From positions 1 to 7,265 of the forward strand of contig JAIRWE010000174.1 of assembly GCA_031253365.1 (NCBI GenBank): DNA of 7,265 nt, given 5' to 3'. The translations under genes were made by a program, and so were the position numbers. Positions 1-6,104 of the stretch are shown in pieces. Origin of the DNA: Oscillospiraceae bacterium (GTDB taxonomy: Bacteria > Bacillota > Clostridia > Oscillospirales > Ruminococcaceae). How positions within the stretch are numbered: the first letter of the stretch is position 1; each line of letters begins with the position of its first letter. The notes beneath the pieces were generated by a model that had not been told where the DNA came from, did not search any database, and saw only the letters and a list, made by a program, of their open reading frames with translations.

Positions 1-79
1 TTTCGCCGATTTTTCGTCATACTGCGTTAATTTTTCCTTAAATATCACTGATATTCGCGTCAAAATTGCCTTGTCTGAC
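1..79. repeat. Dispersed direct repeat, left copy
   Basis: This stretch aligns without gaps to 7187-7265, in the same orientation. I count 70 of 79 identical bases; mismatches fall at positions 3, 4, 7, 14, 39, 47, 49, 56 and 57. The longest identical runs are 15-38 and 58-79. It holds a small hairpin, AATATC (41-46), loop ACT, GATATT (50-55). The right copy keeps both arms and differs only in the loop. The right edge carries TTGTCTGACAA (71-81), an 11-base palindrome. The left end is probably cut by the window edge, because the right copy has further structured sequence upstream. No start codon, ribosome binding site or convincing protein belongs to it. It is probably a dispersed non-coding repeat or a mobile-element relic; I do not recognise the family. 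Confidence 0.8.
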
Positions 80-111
80 AAAAAATCCGCTTGAAAATAT
101 GAACATTTTGC

Positions 112-465
112 CTACTGAACACAGGTTCTTAAAATCGCGGTTAAACCGTCGGTGTCGCGGTCTTCCGCGAACATGACGCCGTATTCGTAACGGACGCCGC
201 ACCCGAAAAGGCTGTCGCTTTGTTCCGTGCGAACGATTTTCCCCCTGACGACCACCTGCGGGTTATCATCTTCGTCGTCGGCGGCGGGGGCTTCCAGCTT
301 AAACCACAATTCCTCCCCGATTTTGATATTGTTCCCGATGTAGAATTTCAGCCCGCCCGCCGACAAATCAATTACGTCCACTTCTTCCCAGTCGGTGTCG
401 CTGCTGCGTATTTTCGCGTCGTAACAATAGGAAACCCTGATGTGCTTTCTCCTGTTTTCTTCCAT
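112..465 (-). CDS. PilZ-domain protein (probable cyclic-di-GMP receptor)
   Basis: A 117-residue single-domain protein. PilZ domains bind cyclic-di-GMP and pass the signal on to motility, adhesion or polysaccharide machinery. Both halves of the ligand signature are present: the N-terminal RxxxR (R6-R10, within RRKHIR) and D/NxSxxG (D33, S35, G38, within DLSAGG). The end of the beta barrel shows the usual YGVMF strand near residue 95. Residues 61-69 form a very acidic loop (AADDEDDNP). No membrane segment or signal peptide is visible, so it should be cytosolic. The ATG at 465 lies 8 bases after GGAAAGG (474-480). It is transcribed alone, divergently from birA, from the promoter at 520-548. No output domain is attached, so its partner cannot be read from the sequence. 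The HD-GYP gene at 2019-3071 could affect the same second messenger. Confidence 0.9.
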   Translation of the reverse strand: MEENRRKHIRVSYCYDAKIRSSDTDWEEVDVIDLSAGGLKFYIGNNIKIGEELWFKLEAPAADDEDDNPQVVVRGKIVRTEQSDSLFGCGVRYEYGVMFAEDRDTDGLTAILRTCVQ

Positions 466-519
466 TATGCCCGCCTTTCCGGTACGGTACTCCCCGACCT
501 TGGGTTATACGCCGCTGTC

Positions 520-548
520 ATTATATCATCTTTTTGTAAATTTGTCAA
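520..548 (-). promoter_or_regulatory. Consensus sigma-70/sigma-A promoter for the PilZ gene
   Basis: Read on the minus strand, this is TTGACA (548-543), a 17-base spacer, then TATAAT (525-520). Both hexamers match the housekeeping consensus exactly and the spacing is optimal. The predicted start is near 513, giving a leader of about 48 bases before the ATG at 465. AT-rich sequence (549-562) lies directly upstream of the -35 box and could act as an UP-type element. No operator overlapping the promoter was evident. Confidence 0.85.
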
Positions 549-582
549 CAAAAAACAAAAAACCGCGCAAAATCGCGCGCGC

Positions 583-611
583 TTGACTTTTGTCGGACAA
601 TGATTTATAAT
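583..611 (+). promoter_or_regulatory. Sigma-70/sigma-A promoter for birA-bioY
   Basis: TTGACT (583-588), a 17-base spacer and TATAAT (606-611) form a near-consensus promoter. The predicted start is near 618, about 32 bases before the birA start codon. It is divergent from the PilZ promoter, with the two -35 boxes about 35 bases apart. The segment between them is GC-rich (CGCGCAAAATCGCGCGCG around 564-581). No palindrome resembling a classical BirA operator was seen here. Confidence 0.85.
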
Positions 612-639
612 GGGGGCGGTATTTTCGGCGACAGCTTTC

Positions 640-652
640 GGAGGCTGCCTTG
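640..652 (+). promoter_or_regulatory. Ribosome binding site supporting a TTG start for birA
   Basis: GGAGG (640-644) is followed by 5 bases and then TTG (650-652). No ATG in this frame lies close enough to replace it, and the encoded residues directly after it match the start of monofunctional biotin ligases. The site therefore fixes the unusual start codon. Confidence 0.75.
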
Positions 653-1393
653 GAAAACGATATTTTCGCGAAAAACGTATACGTGTACGAAACGCTCGCT
701 TCCACCAACGAAACGGCGAAAGAAAAGGCACTCGCCGGCGCCGCGCACGGGACGACGGTTATCGCCGTCAATCAGACGAACGGGCGCGGCAGTCGCGGCA
801 GGCGGTTCTTTTCCGCGCGCGGCGGCGTTTTTATGAGCGTTATCCTCCGCCCGAAGCTGAGCAGCCCCGAAACGGCGACGCTTATCACGACGGCGGCGGC
901 GGTAATCGTCTGCCGCGCCGTTCGCGACGTCGCCGGGCGGGATTGCCGCATAAAATGGGTGAACGACGTTTTCTTGGGCGGAAAAAAAATATGCGGGATA
1001 CTTACCGAAACCGTTTCGGGAAACGACGCCGTTATCTTGGGCGTGGGGATTAACGTCACGCTCGGCGACGATTTCCCCGAGGAACTAAGGGGGAGCGCCG
1101 GCGCCGTTTTCCAAGACGGGGAAGAGGTCGAAAGCGACGTCAAAGACCGCCTGATTTCGTATTTAATCGACGCCTTTACCGCCTTTTCCGACGACCGATT
1201 TACCGAAGAAGGCATAATGGAAGAATACAGGCTCAGGTCGCTCGTAACGGGGCGGGAAGTTACGGTCGCCGCTCCGACGGGGGAATATACCGCCTTCGCC
1301 GTCGATATTGACGGTATGGGGCGTTTAATCGTAAAAAAAGCCGACGGAACGCTCGAAACGCTTTCGTCGGGGGAAATTTCGATAAAAATCTGA
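650..1393 (+). CDS. birA: Biotin--[acetyl-CoA-carboxylase] ligase, monofunctional (class I) BirA
   Basis: A 247-residue cytosolic enzyme that makes biotinyl-AMP from biotin and ATP, then transfers biotin to a lysine of carboxylase carrier domains such as AccB. The visible motifs are STN (18-20), the nucleotide and biotinyl-AMP loop GRGSRGR (45-51), KWVND (102-106) and GKKICGILTE (111-120), in which K113 matches the conserved ligase lysine. GVGINV follows near residue 130, and a small C-terminal SH3-like domain ends the protein. The N-terminal winged helix of bifunctional BirA repressors is absent: the catalytic core begins almost at residue 1. It should therefore not bind DNA itself. Translation starts at TTG (650) after GGAGG. 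bioY follows after a 62-base gap on the same strand, so uptake and attachment of biotin are probably co-transcribed. Confidence 0.95.
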   Translation: MENDIFAKNVYVYETLASTNETAKEKALAGAAHGTTVIAVNQTNGRGSRGRRFFSARGGVFMSVILRPKLSSPETATLITTAAAVIVCRAVRDVAGRDCRIKWVNDVFLGGKKICGILTETVSGNDAVILGVGINVTLGDDFPEELRGSAGAVFQDGEEVESDVKDRLISYLIDAFTAFSDDRFTEEGIMEEYRLRSLVTGREVTVAAPTGEYTAFAVDIDGMGRLIVKKADGTLETLSSGEISIKI

Positions 1394-1398
1394 ACCGC

Positions 1399-1428
1399 GA
1401 GAACGAACCAAGCGGGATTGAGAACGAA
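1399..1428 (+). repeat. Pair of 9-base direct repeats in the birA-bioY gap
   Basis: GAGAACGAA occurs at 1399-1407 and again at 1420-1428. The copies start 21 bases apart, close to two turns of B-DNA. They lie between the birA stop and the bioY ribosome binding site, and no promoter-like hexamer pair was seen in this gap. They could be an operator or post-transcriptional site for bioY, or chance. The function is unknown. Confidence 0.4.
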
Positions 1429-1455
1429 TCGGCTAACGCAAAAGGGAGAACCGCC

Positions 1456-1998
1456 ATGCGGGAAAAAATTTCAAGCGGGCATATTCGCGCGATGGCACTG
1501 TGCGCGATTTTCGCGGCGATGAGCGCGGCGGTGTCGCCCTGGACCGTTCCGATAGGACCGGTTCCCGTCGGGTTCACGCATATTTCGGTGTTTTTGTCAG
1601 CGGGAATCCTCGGCGCGAAAAAAGCGGCGGTGAGCCAAGCGGTCTTCGTGGCTGTCGGGGTTGCCGGCGCGCCCGTTTTTTCGGGTTTTGAGGGCGGCGT
1701 CGGCAAAATCGTCGGATTGACGGGCGGCTTCGTGGCGGGATACGTCCTCGCCGCCTTTATCGCGGGTTTTATCACGGAACGCCTCGGATATTCTTACCCC
1801 GCGCTGTTTTTGGGAATGTACGCGGGGTGGGCGGGTACCTACGCCGTCGGGCTGGCGTGGTTCATGTTCGTGTCGAAGTCGGGATTTTTAACCGCGTTCG
1901 CGCTCTGCGCGGCGCCGTTCATTATACCCGACGCGGTTAAAACCGTTATATGCGCGGTGCTGATTCGAAGAATCAAGACGCTGAAAATCATCGGGTAG
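1456..1998 (+). CDS. bioY: BioY, biotin-binding S component of an ECF transporter
   Basis: A 180-residue integral membrane protein with about six hydrophobic segments. BioY binds biotin and imports it, usually together with the shared EcfT and EcfA ATPase module. The family signatures are clear: GVAGAPVFSGFEGGVG (68-83), the GLTGGFVAGY block (87-96), and a C-terminal FIIPDAVK (155-162) with the conserved Asp and Lys. The length is typical and the protein looks complete. ATG 1456 follows AAAGGGAG (1441-1448) by 7 bases. It lies downstream of birA, which fits a biotin-scavenging unit. The energizing subunits are not in this window, so they must be encoded elsewhere or BioY works alone. It converges on the HD-GYP gene with only 20 bases between the stop codons and no terminator visible. 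Confidence 0.95.
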   Translation: MREKISSGHIRAMALCAIFAAMSAAVSPWTVPIGPVPVGFTHISVFLSAGILGAKKAAVSQAVFVAVGVAGAPVFSGFEGGVGKIVGLTGGFVAGYVLAAFIAGFITERLGYSYPALFLGMYAGWAGTYAVGLAWFMFVSKSGFLTAFALCAAPFIIPDAVKTVICAVLIRRIKTLKIIG

Positions 1999-2018
1999 AC
2001 GCCGAAACCCGCAACCGG

Positions 2019-3071
2019 TCACTCCAACAGTTTTGAACTCAGCGCGTGTATCTCCTCGTTTATCTCCATGAAGGCTTCCACTATGAGCGGGTCAAGGTGG
2101 TTCCCCGCCGAATTCCTGATAATCTCCGCCGCTTCCTCGTGCGACAGCGAATCCTTGTAGCAACGCTTGCCGACCAGCGCGTCGTACACGTCCACCACCG
2201 CGACCACCCTCGCCGAAAGCGGGATATTCTCGCCCGTCAGCTTGTCGGGATAGCCCAAGCCGTCCCAGTGTTCATGGTGGAAGCGGCAAATGTCATAGCA
2301 GTGATTTAGATAGGTGTCGCGGTCGTTTATCATAAGCGACTTTATTATTTGCCCGCCGACCGTCGCGTGGGTCTTGATAACGTCGAATTCCTCCGGGGTC
2401 AGCCTGCCGGGTTTAAGGAGAATGTTGTCGGGAACGGCTATTTTGCCTATGTCGTGGAGGGGAACCGCCTTTATCATCGCCTCATAGTCGTTGTCCGCGA
2501 ATTGTTCGGCGTATTTCCCCGTTTTTATCATGTGGTGAATGAGCAGGCGCGTCAGTTCCTTGGTGCGCTTGACGTGCAAGCCCGATTCAAGGCTACGGTA
2601 CTCTATAAGGTTCGCCATGGTGTCAAGGAAAAGCTCCTTCGATTCGACGATTTCCCTGCTTTTTTCCTCCACCATGATTTCAAGCTGTTCGCGGTAAAGC
2701 GCCAACTCGATATGATTGGCGACGCGCAGCTTCACCGTTTCGGGGTCAAACGGCTTCGATATAAAGTCCACCGCGCCCGCCGCAAGCCCCTTCCTTTCGT
2801 CCTCCGTGGCGGTGATAAATATAACGGGGGTTTTTTTGAGCGCGGGGTCAATTTTCATAATCCGATTGACTTCATAACCGTCCATGTCCGGCATAATCAC
2901 GTCCAAAAGCACGAGGTGCGGCTTTTGTTCGGCGCCGTACATACCGGCGAGGGCGTCTTTGCCGTTCGCGGCCTGCTCGACTTCATACGTGTCGGACAAA
3001 ATTTCGGACAGCACGAACCTGTTGACCTCAACATCGTCAACCACCAAAATTTTTGCTTTGTTGCTTTCCAT
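2019..3071 (-). CDS. Response regulator with HD-GYP output domain (probable cyclic-di-GMP phosphodiesterase)
   Basis: A 350-residue cytosolic protein with an N-terminal receiver domain (about 5-122), a short coiled linker (about 125-150) and an HD-GYP domain (about 150-345). The receiver has the acidic pair D12/D13, phospho-acceptor D57, T87 and K106, so it should be phosphorylated by a histidine kinase. The HD-GYP domain keeps E162 and H166 (ESGLHVKR), HDIGK (H206, D207, K210), H235, the HHEHWDGLGYP block (265-275) and D294. These are the metal ligands and GYP motif expected of an active enzyme that hydrolyses cyclic-di-GMP. ATG 3071 follows AAAGGAG (3087-3081) by 9 bases. The gap to the upstream regulator gene is 16 bases, so the two are surely co-transcribed. 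No cognate kinase is present in the window. Confidence 0.95.
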   Translation of the reverse strand: MESNKAKILVVDDVEVNRFVLSEILSDTYEVEQAANGKDALAGMYGAEQKPHLVLLDVIMPDMDGYEVNRIMKIDPALKKTPVIFITATEDERKGLAAGAVDFISKPFDPETVKLRVANHIELALYREQLEIMVEEKSREIVESKELFLDTMANLIEYRSLESGLHVKRTKELTRLLIHHMIKTGKYAEQFADNDYEAMIKAVPLHDIGKIAVPDNILLKPGRLTPEEFDVIKTHATVGGQIIKSLMINDRDTYLNHCYDICRFHHEHWDGLGYPDKLTGENIPLSARVVAVVDVYDALVGKRCYKDSLSHEEAAEIIRNSAGNHLDPLIVEAFMEINEEIHALSSKLLE

Positions 3072-3087
3072 TTTTACAGACTCCTTT

Positions 3088-3810
3088 TCATTGGCTTGTA
3101 ACGCTCCGCTCCTCGCTTCCGTCGATTATCTCGAATTTATACCCCACGCCCCACACGGTTTTGAGCTTCCATTTATCCGAAACGCCTTCCAGCTTCTTCC
3201 GAAGCCTTTTTATGTGTACGTCGATGGTTCGGGAGTCGCCGAAATAATCATACCCCCATATCTCGTCAAGCAGTTGGTCGCGCGTAAAAACCCTGTTGGG
3301 ATTTTTACCCATAAAAAACAGCAATTCCAGTTCCTTGGGCGGGGCGTAAACGACCTTCCCCTTTATTTTCATTTCATAACCGGACATATCGATATCCAAA
3401 CCGTCATACCGAACGCTCTTTTCGTTTCCGGGGTCTTCGGGGCGGTTCGCGCTGCGCCTTAAAACCGCTTTGATTCGCGCCAGGACTTCTTTCAGCACGA
3501 ACGGCTTTACGATGTAATCGTCGGCGCCCAGCTCCAACCCCAGAATTTTATCGATAACGTCAGTCCTCGCCGTGACCATGATTAAAGGCACGGATGAAAA
3601 CCGCCTGATTTCACGGCACACCTGCATTCCGTCCATGCGCGGAAGCATAATGTCAAGCAACACCATATCGGGTCTGATTTCCCTGCACTTCGCTATCGCC
3701 TCGTTGCCCGTACCCACGGCAATCACCGCGTAGCCTTCCTTTTCCAGCCCGACCCGTAAAAGCTCACGAATTTCCCTGTCGTCGTCCACCACGAGAATTT
3801 TTTTCAACAT
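3088..3810 (-). CDS. OmpR/PhoB-family response regulator (receiver plus winged helix)
   Basis: A 240-residue DNA-binding transcription regulator. The receiver domain (about 2-117) has D9/D10, phospho-acceptor D53, T80 and K102 in the expected context. The linker is followed by a winged-helix domain (about 135-232) with the recognition region TRDQLLDEIWGYDY and SRTIDVHIKRLRKKL, then the wing residues WGVGYKFE. I chose the ATG at 3810 because GTGAGG lies 6 bases upstream and MLKKILVVDD is the standard family start. A GTG at 3822, in frame, would add four residues (MRLI) but would use up that ribosome binding site. It is the first gene of a two-gene operon with the HD-GYP regulator, under the promoter at 3844-3872. 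No histidine kinase gene is adjacent, which is unusual for this family. The stimulus and targets are unknown. Confidence 0.95.
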   Translation of the reverse strand: MLKKILVVDDDREIRELLRVGLEKEGYAVIAVGTGNEAIAKCREIRPDMVLLDIMLPRMDGMQVCREIRRFSSVPLIMVTARTDVIDKILGLELGADDYIVKPFVLKEVLARIKAVLRRSANRPEDPGNEKSVRYDGLDIDMSGYEMKIKGKVVYAPPKELELLFFMGKNPNRVFTRDQLLDEIWGYDYFGDSRTIDVHIKRLRKKLEGVSDKWKLKTVWGVGYKFEIIDGSEERSVTSQ

Positions 3811-3820
3811 AATCAGCCTC

Positions 3821-3836
3821 ACTGTCGAATACTGTC
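3821..3836 (-). promoter_or_regulatory. Tandem ACTGTC motif upstream of the response-regulator operon
   Basis: ACTGTC occurs at 3821-3826 and 3831-3836 on the plus strand, repeated every 10 bases. It lies between the predicted transcription start (near 3837) and the start codon at 3810. OmpR/PhoB-family regulators bind tandem half-sites about one helical turn apart, and CTGTC is the core of the enterobacterial Pho box (CTGTCAT repeated every 11 bases). A site so placed would suit negative autoregulation. This is inference from position and resemblance only; the 10-base period differs from the classical 11. Confidence 0.4.
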
Positions 3837-3843
3837 ACGATTT

Positions 3844-3872
3844 ATTATAATACATTTTTCGCGGTATTTCAA
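3844..3872 (-). promoter_or_regulatory. Sigma-70/sigma-A promoter for the response-regulator operon
   Basis: On the minus strand, TTGAAA (3872-3867), a 17-base spacer and TATAAT (3849-3844) form a strong promoter. The predicted start near 3837 leaves a leader of about 27 bases before the ATG at 3810. AT-rich DNA lies further upstream and is shared with the divergent groESL promoter region. Confidence 0.85.
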
Positions 3873-3991
3873 GTAAAACGGGGCAATGAAAACGATTTTT
3901 ATTTTTATTTGACTAAATCAACAAAAAATGTTTTCAAAATATTTCATATTTATTGATATATTACAAATTTCAAAAAATATAGCTAAAACGC

Positions 3992-4019
3992 TTGATTTTT
4001 TTCAAGAAATGTATAAAAT
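3992..4019 (+). promoter_or_regulatory. Probable promoter of the groES-groEL operon
   Basis: TTGATT (3992-3997), a 16-base spacer and TAAAAT (4014-4019) are the best hexamer pair before groES. An overlapping TATAAA (4012-4017) would give a spacer that is too short. The predicted start near 4026 lies just before the CIRCE element, the usual arrangement for HrcA repression. The preceding 100 bases (about 3890-3990) are very AT-rich, which could boost the promoter. No coding sequence is seen in the 3823-4115 gap. Confidence 0.65.
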
Positions 4020-4031
4020 AAATATTAGCGT

Positions 4032-4064
4032 CCGTTAGCACTCTAAGCTAACGAGTGCTAACGG
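4032..4064 (+). promoter_or_regulatory. CIRCE element (HrcA operator)
   Basis: TTAGCACTC (4035-4043), a 9-base spacer and GAGTGCTAA (4053-4061) match the CIRCE consensus at all 18 arm positions. The inverted repeat continues three bases outward on each side, giving perfect 12-base arms (CCG at 4032-4034 and CGG at 4062-4064). CIRCE is bound by the repressor HrcA, whose folding depends on GroEL, so chaperone demand relieves repression. The hrcA gene itself is not in this window. Confidence 0.98.
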
Positions 4065-4115
4065 AAAGGGCGGATTTCAGCCGCCCGCTGAACAAAATAC
4101 AAAGGAGGAACGCAC

Positions 4116-4424
4116 ATGAACATCAAGCCATTGGCGGACAGGGTCGTCATTAAAATGCTGGAAGCCGAGGAAACGACAAAAGGCGGCATTATCCTTGCCG
4201 GTTCGGCGAAGGAAAAGCCGCAGGTCGCCGAAATAACGGCGGTGGGACCCGGCGGCGTTGTGGACGGCAAAGAAATAAAAATGGAGGTTAAAGTCGGCGA
4301 CAAGGTTTTAATCAGCAAGTACGCCGGCACCGAGGTTAAGCTCGACGGAAACGAGTATACAATCCTCCGGCAGTCCGATATTTTGGCAATCGTGGAAGAA
4401 AAAAATAAGAAAGGAAAGAATTGA
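4116..4424 (+). CDS. groES: Co-chaperonin GroES (Hsp10)
   Basis: A 102-residue protein that forms the heptameric lid of the GroEL folding chamber in the cytosol. It begins with the standard MNIKPLADRVVIK strand. The mobile loop (about 16-33) contains the GroEL-contacting GGIIL (23-27). VGPG (43-46), VKVGDKVLISKYAGTEVK (58-75) and the end strand DILAIVE (88-94) complete the family pattern. A lysine-rich tail (KNKKGKN) extends past the usual end by a few residues. ATG 4116 follows a very strong AAAGGAGG (4101-4108) by 7 bases. It is the first gene of the CIRCE-controlled operon; groEL starts 2 bases after its stop codon. Confidence 0.98.
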   Translation: MNIKPLADRVVIKMLEAEETTKGGIILAGSAKEKPQVAEITAVGPGGVVDGKEIKMEVKVGDKVLISKYAGTEVKLDGNEYTILRQSDILAIVEEKNKKGKN

Positions 4425-4426
4425 AT

Positions 4427-6061
4427 ATGGCGAAACAGATAATTTACGGGGAAGAGGCGCGCAAGGCTCTGCAATCCGGCATAGACCGCCTTGCCGACAC
4501 GGTTAAGATTACGCTGGGACCCAAAGGAAGAAACGTCGTTCTGGATAAAAAGTTCGGCGCGCCGCTGATTACCAACGACGGCGTTACAATCGCGAAGGAA
4601 ATCGAGCTTGAGGACCCTTATGAAAACATGGGGGCGCAGTTAGTCAAGGAAGTCGCCACGAAGACGAACGACATCGCGGGCGACGGAACGACCACCGCCA
4701 CGCTTCTCGCCCAGGCAATCGTCAGGGACGGCATGAAAAACATAGCCGCCGGAGCGAACCCGATGGCGGTAAAGCGCGGCATAGCGAAGGCCGTCGACGC
4801 TTCCGTGGCGGAATTGGCGAAGCAGGCGCAGAAAGTCAAAAACAGCAAGGACATCGCCGAGGTCGCGACGGTTTCTTCCGGCGACGAGGAGATAGGCAAG
4901 CTGATTGCCGAGGCGATGGACAAGGTTACTTCCGACGGCGTGATTACCATCGAGGAAAGCAAAACCGCCGAAACTTACAGCGACGTGGTGGAAGGGATGC
5001 AGTTCGACAGGGGTTACGTGTCCCCTTATTTCTCCACCGACGGCGAGAAGATGGTCGCCGAGCTGGACGAACCTTACATCCTCATAACGGACAAGAAAAT
5101 TTCCGCTATTCAAGACCTGCTCCCCTTGCTTGAACAGATTGTGCAAGGCGGGAAAAAGTTGCTTATAATCGCCGAGGACATCGAAGGCGAAGCGCTTACC
5201 ACGCTTATACTCAACAAGCTGCGCGGCACGTTTAACTGCGTGGCGGTCAAGGCGCCGGGGTTCGGCGACAGGCGCAAGGAAATGCTTCAAGATATAGCCG
5301 TACTGACCGGCGGGCAGGTTATTACCGAGGAGCTGGGGCTGGAACTTAAAGACGCTTCCATAGAACAGCTCGGGCGCGCCAAGCAGATTAAGGTCAGCAA
5401 GGAGAACACCATAATAGTCGACGGCGCGGGCAAAAGCAAGGACATTCAGGACCGTATCGCGCAGATTCGCGCCGCCATTGAGGAAACCACAAGCGATTTC
5501 GATAAGGAGAAATTGCAGGAGCGTCTGGCGAAACTTTCGGGCGGCGTGGCGGTGATAAAAGTCGGGGCTGCCACCGAAGTCGAGATGAAGGAGAAAAAAC
5601 TCCGCATAGAGGACGCGCTGGCGGCGACCAAAGCCGCCGTCGAAGAGGGAATCGTCGCGGGCGGCGGAGTGGCTTTGGTTAATACCACGGGCGCGGTCGA
5701 AAGCATTCTCGCCAATCTTGAGGGCGACGAAAAAACGGGCGCGGACATTATTTTGCGCGCGCTGGAAGAACCCATTCGCCAAATCGCCGAGAACGCGGGC
5801 GCCGAAGGTTCGGTTATTATCGACACAATCAAGCGTTCAAAGAAAAAAGGCTACGGCTATGACGTGACCAAAAGCGATTACGTGGATATGATTAAAGGCG
5901 GCATCGTAGACCCCGCCAAGGTCGCGCGTTCCGCTCTGCAAAACGCGGCTTCCGTCGCGGCTATGGTGATTACCACCGAAAGCCTTGTCGCGGACAAACC
6001 GGAAGAAAATCCCGCGCCGGCGCCGGGCGGCGGCATGGGCGGTATGGGCGGAATGTATTAA
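4427..6061 (+). CDS. groEL: Chaperonin GroEL (Hsp60)
   Basis: A 544-residue, full-length 60-kDa chaperonin that forms the double-ring ATP-driven folding chamber with GroES. The ATP site shows LGPKGRN (30-36), D51 in TNDGVT and D86 in GDGTTT (86-90). The apical domain carries the usual RGYVSPYF segment (near 195-202), and AAVEEGIVAGGG (near 400-412) is the second conserved nucleotide-site block. The tail is a short GGM repeat, GGGMGGMGGMY, the flexible end seen in most GroELs. I chose ATG 4427, giving the standard MAKQI start. A TTG at 4421 is in frame but overlaps the groES stop and would add two atypical residues. The ribosome binding site is AAGGAAAG (4411-4418), inside the end of groES. 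No terminator follows; the next gene begins 43 bases later. Confidence 0.98.
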   Translation: MAKQIIYGEEARKALQSGIDRLADTVKITLGPKGRNVVLDKKFGAPLITNDGVTIAKEIELEDPYENMGAQLVKEVATKTNDIAGDGTTTATLLAQAIVRDGMKNIAAGANPMAVKRGIAKAVDASVAELAKQAQKVKNSKDIAEVATVSSGDEEIGKLIAEAMDKVTSDGVITIEESKTAETYSDVVEGMQFDRGYVSPYFSTDGEKMVAELDEPYILITDKKISAIQDLLPLLEQIVQGGKKLLIIAEDIEGEALTTLILNKLRGTFNCVAVKAPGFGDRRKEMLQDIAVLTGGQVITEELGLELKDASIEQLGRAKQIKVSKENTIIVDGAGKSKDIQDRIAQIRAAIEETTSDFDKEKLQERLAKLSGGVAVIKVGAATEVEMKEKKLRIEDALAATKAAVEEGIVAGGGVALVNTTGAVESILANLEGDEKTGADIILRALEEPIRQIAENAGAEGSVIIDTIKRSKKKGYGYDVTKSDYVDMIKGGIVDPAKVARSALQNAASVAAMVITTESLVADKPEENPAPAPGGGMGGMGGMY

Positions 6062-6104
6062 CCGCGCTTCGGCGAAGGGCAATCGTGTGAAGGGACGCCG
6101 CGTT

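Noticed and set aside
1999..2018. Bidirectional terminator between bioY and the HD-GYP gene
   Set aside because: The gap is 20 bases and holds only a 6-base ACCGGT palindrome with no T-rich run.
2349..3101. Plus-strand open frame opposite the HD-GYP gene
   Set aside because: The minus-strand frame has complete REC and HD-GYP motifs, and the plus frame has no recognisable domain or start signal.
3811..3822. GTG start at 3822 for the OmpR-type regulator
   Set aside because: It would consume the GTGAGG ribosome binding site that is well spaced for the ATG at 3810, and it adds MRLI before the standard family start.
3991..4006. CTTGA / TCAAG inverted repeat around a run of T as an operator or terminator
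   Set aside because: The arms are only 5 bases, AT-rich, and overlap the candidate -35 box of the groES promoter. It is probably chance in AT-rich DNA.
4640..5782. Long minus-strand open frame (380 codons) inside groEL
   Set aside because: It is a shadow of the GC-biased codon use of groEL on the other strand. It has no family features and groEL is unmistakable.
5985..6104. Upstream extension of the lipoprotein frame into groEL
   Set aside because: It would add 40 residues ahead of a clean signal peptide and lipobox. The ATG at 6105 has its own ribosome binding site.
6062..6104. Hairpin CTTC-GGC-GAAG after groEL as a terminator
   Set aside because: The stem is four base pairs with no T-rich tract after it, so it is too weak to end transcription.
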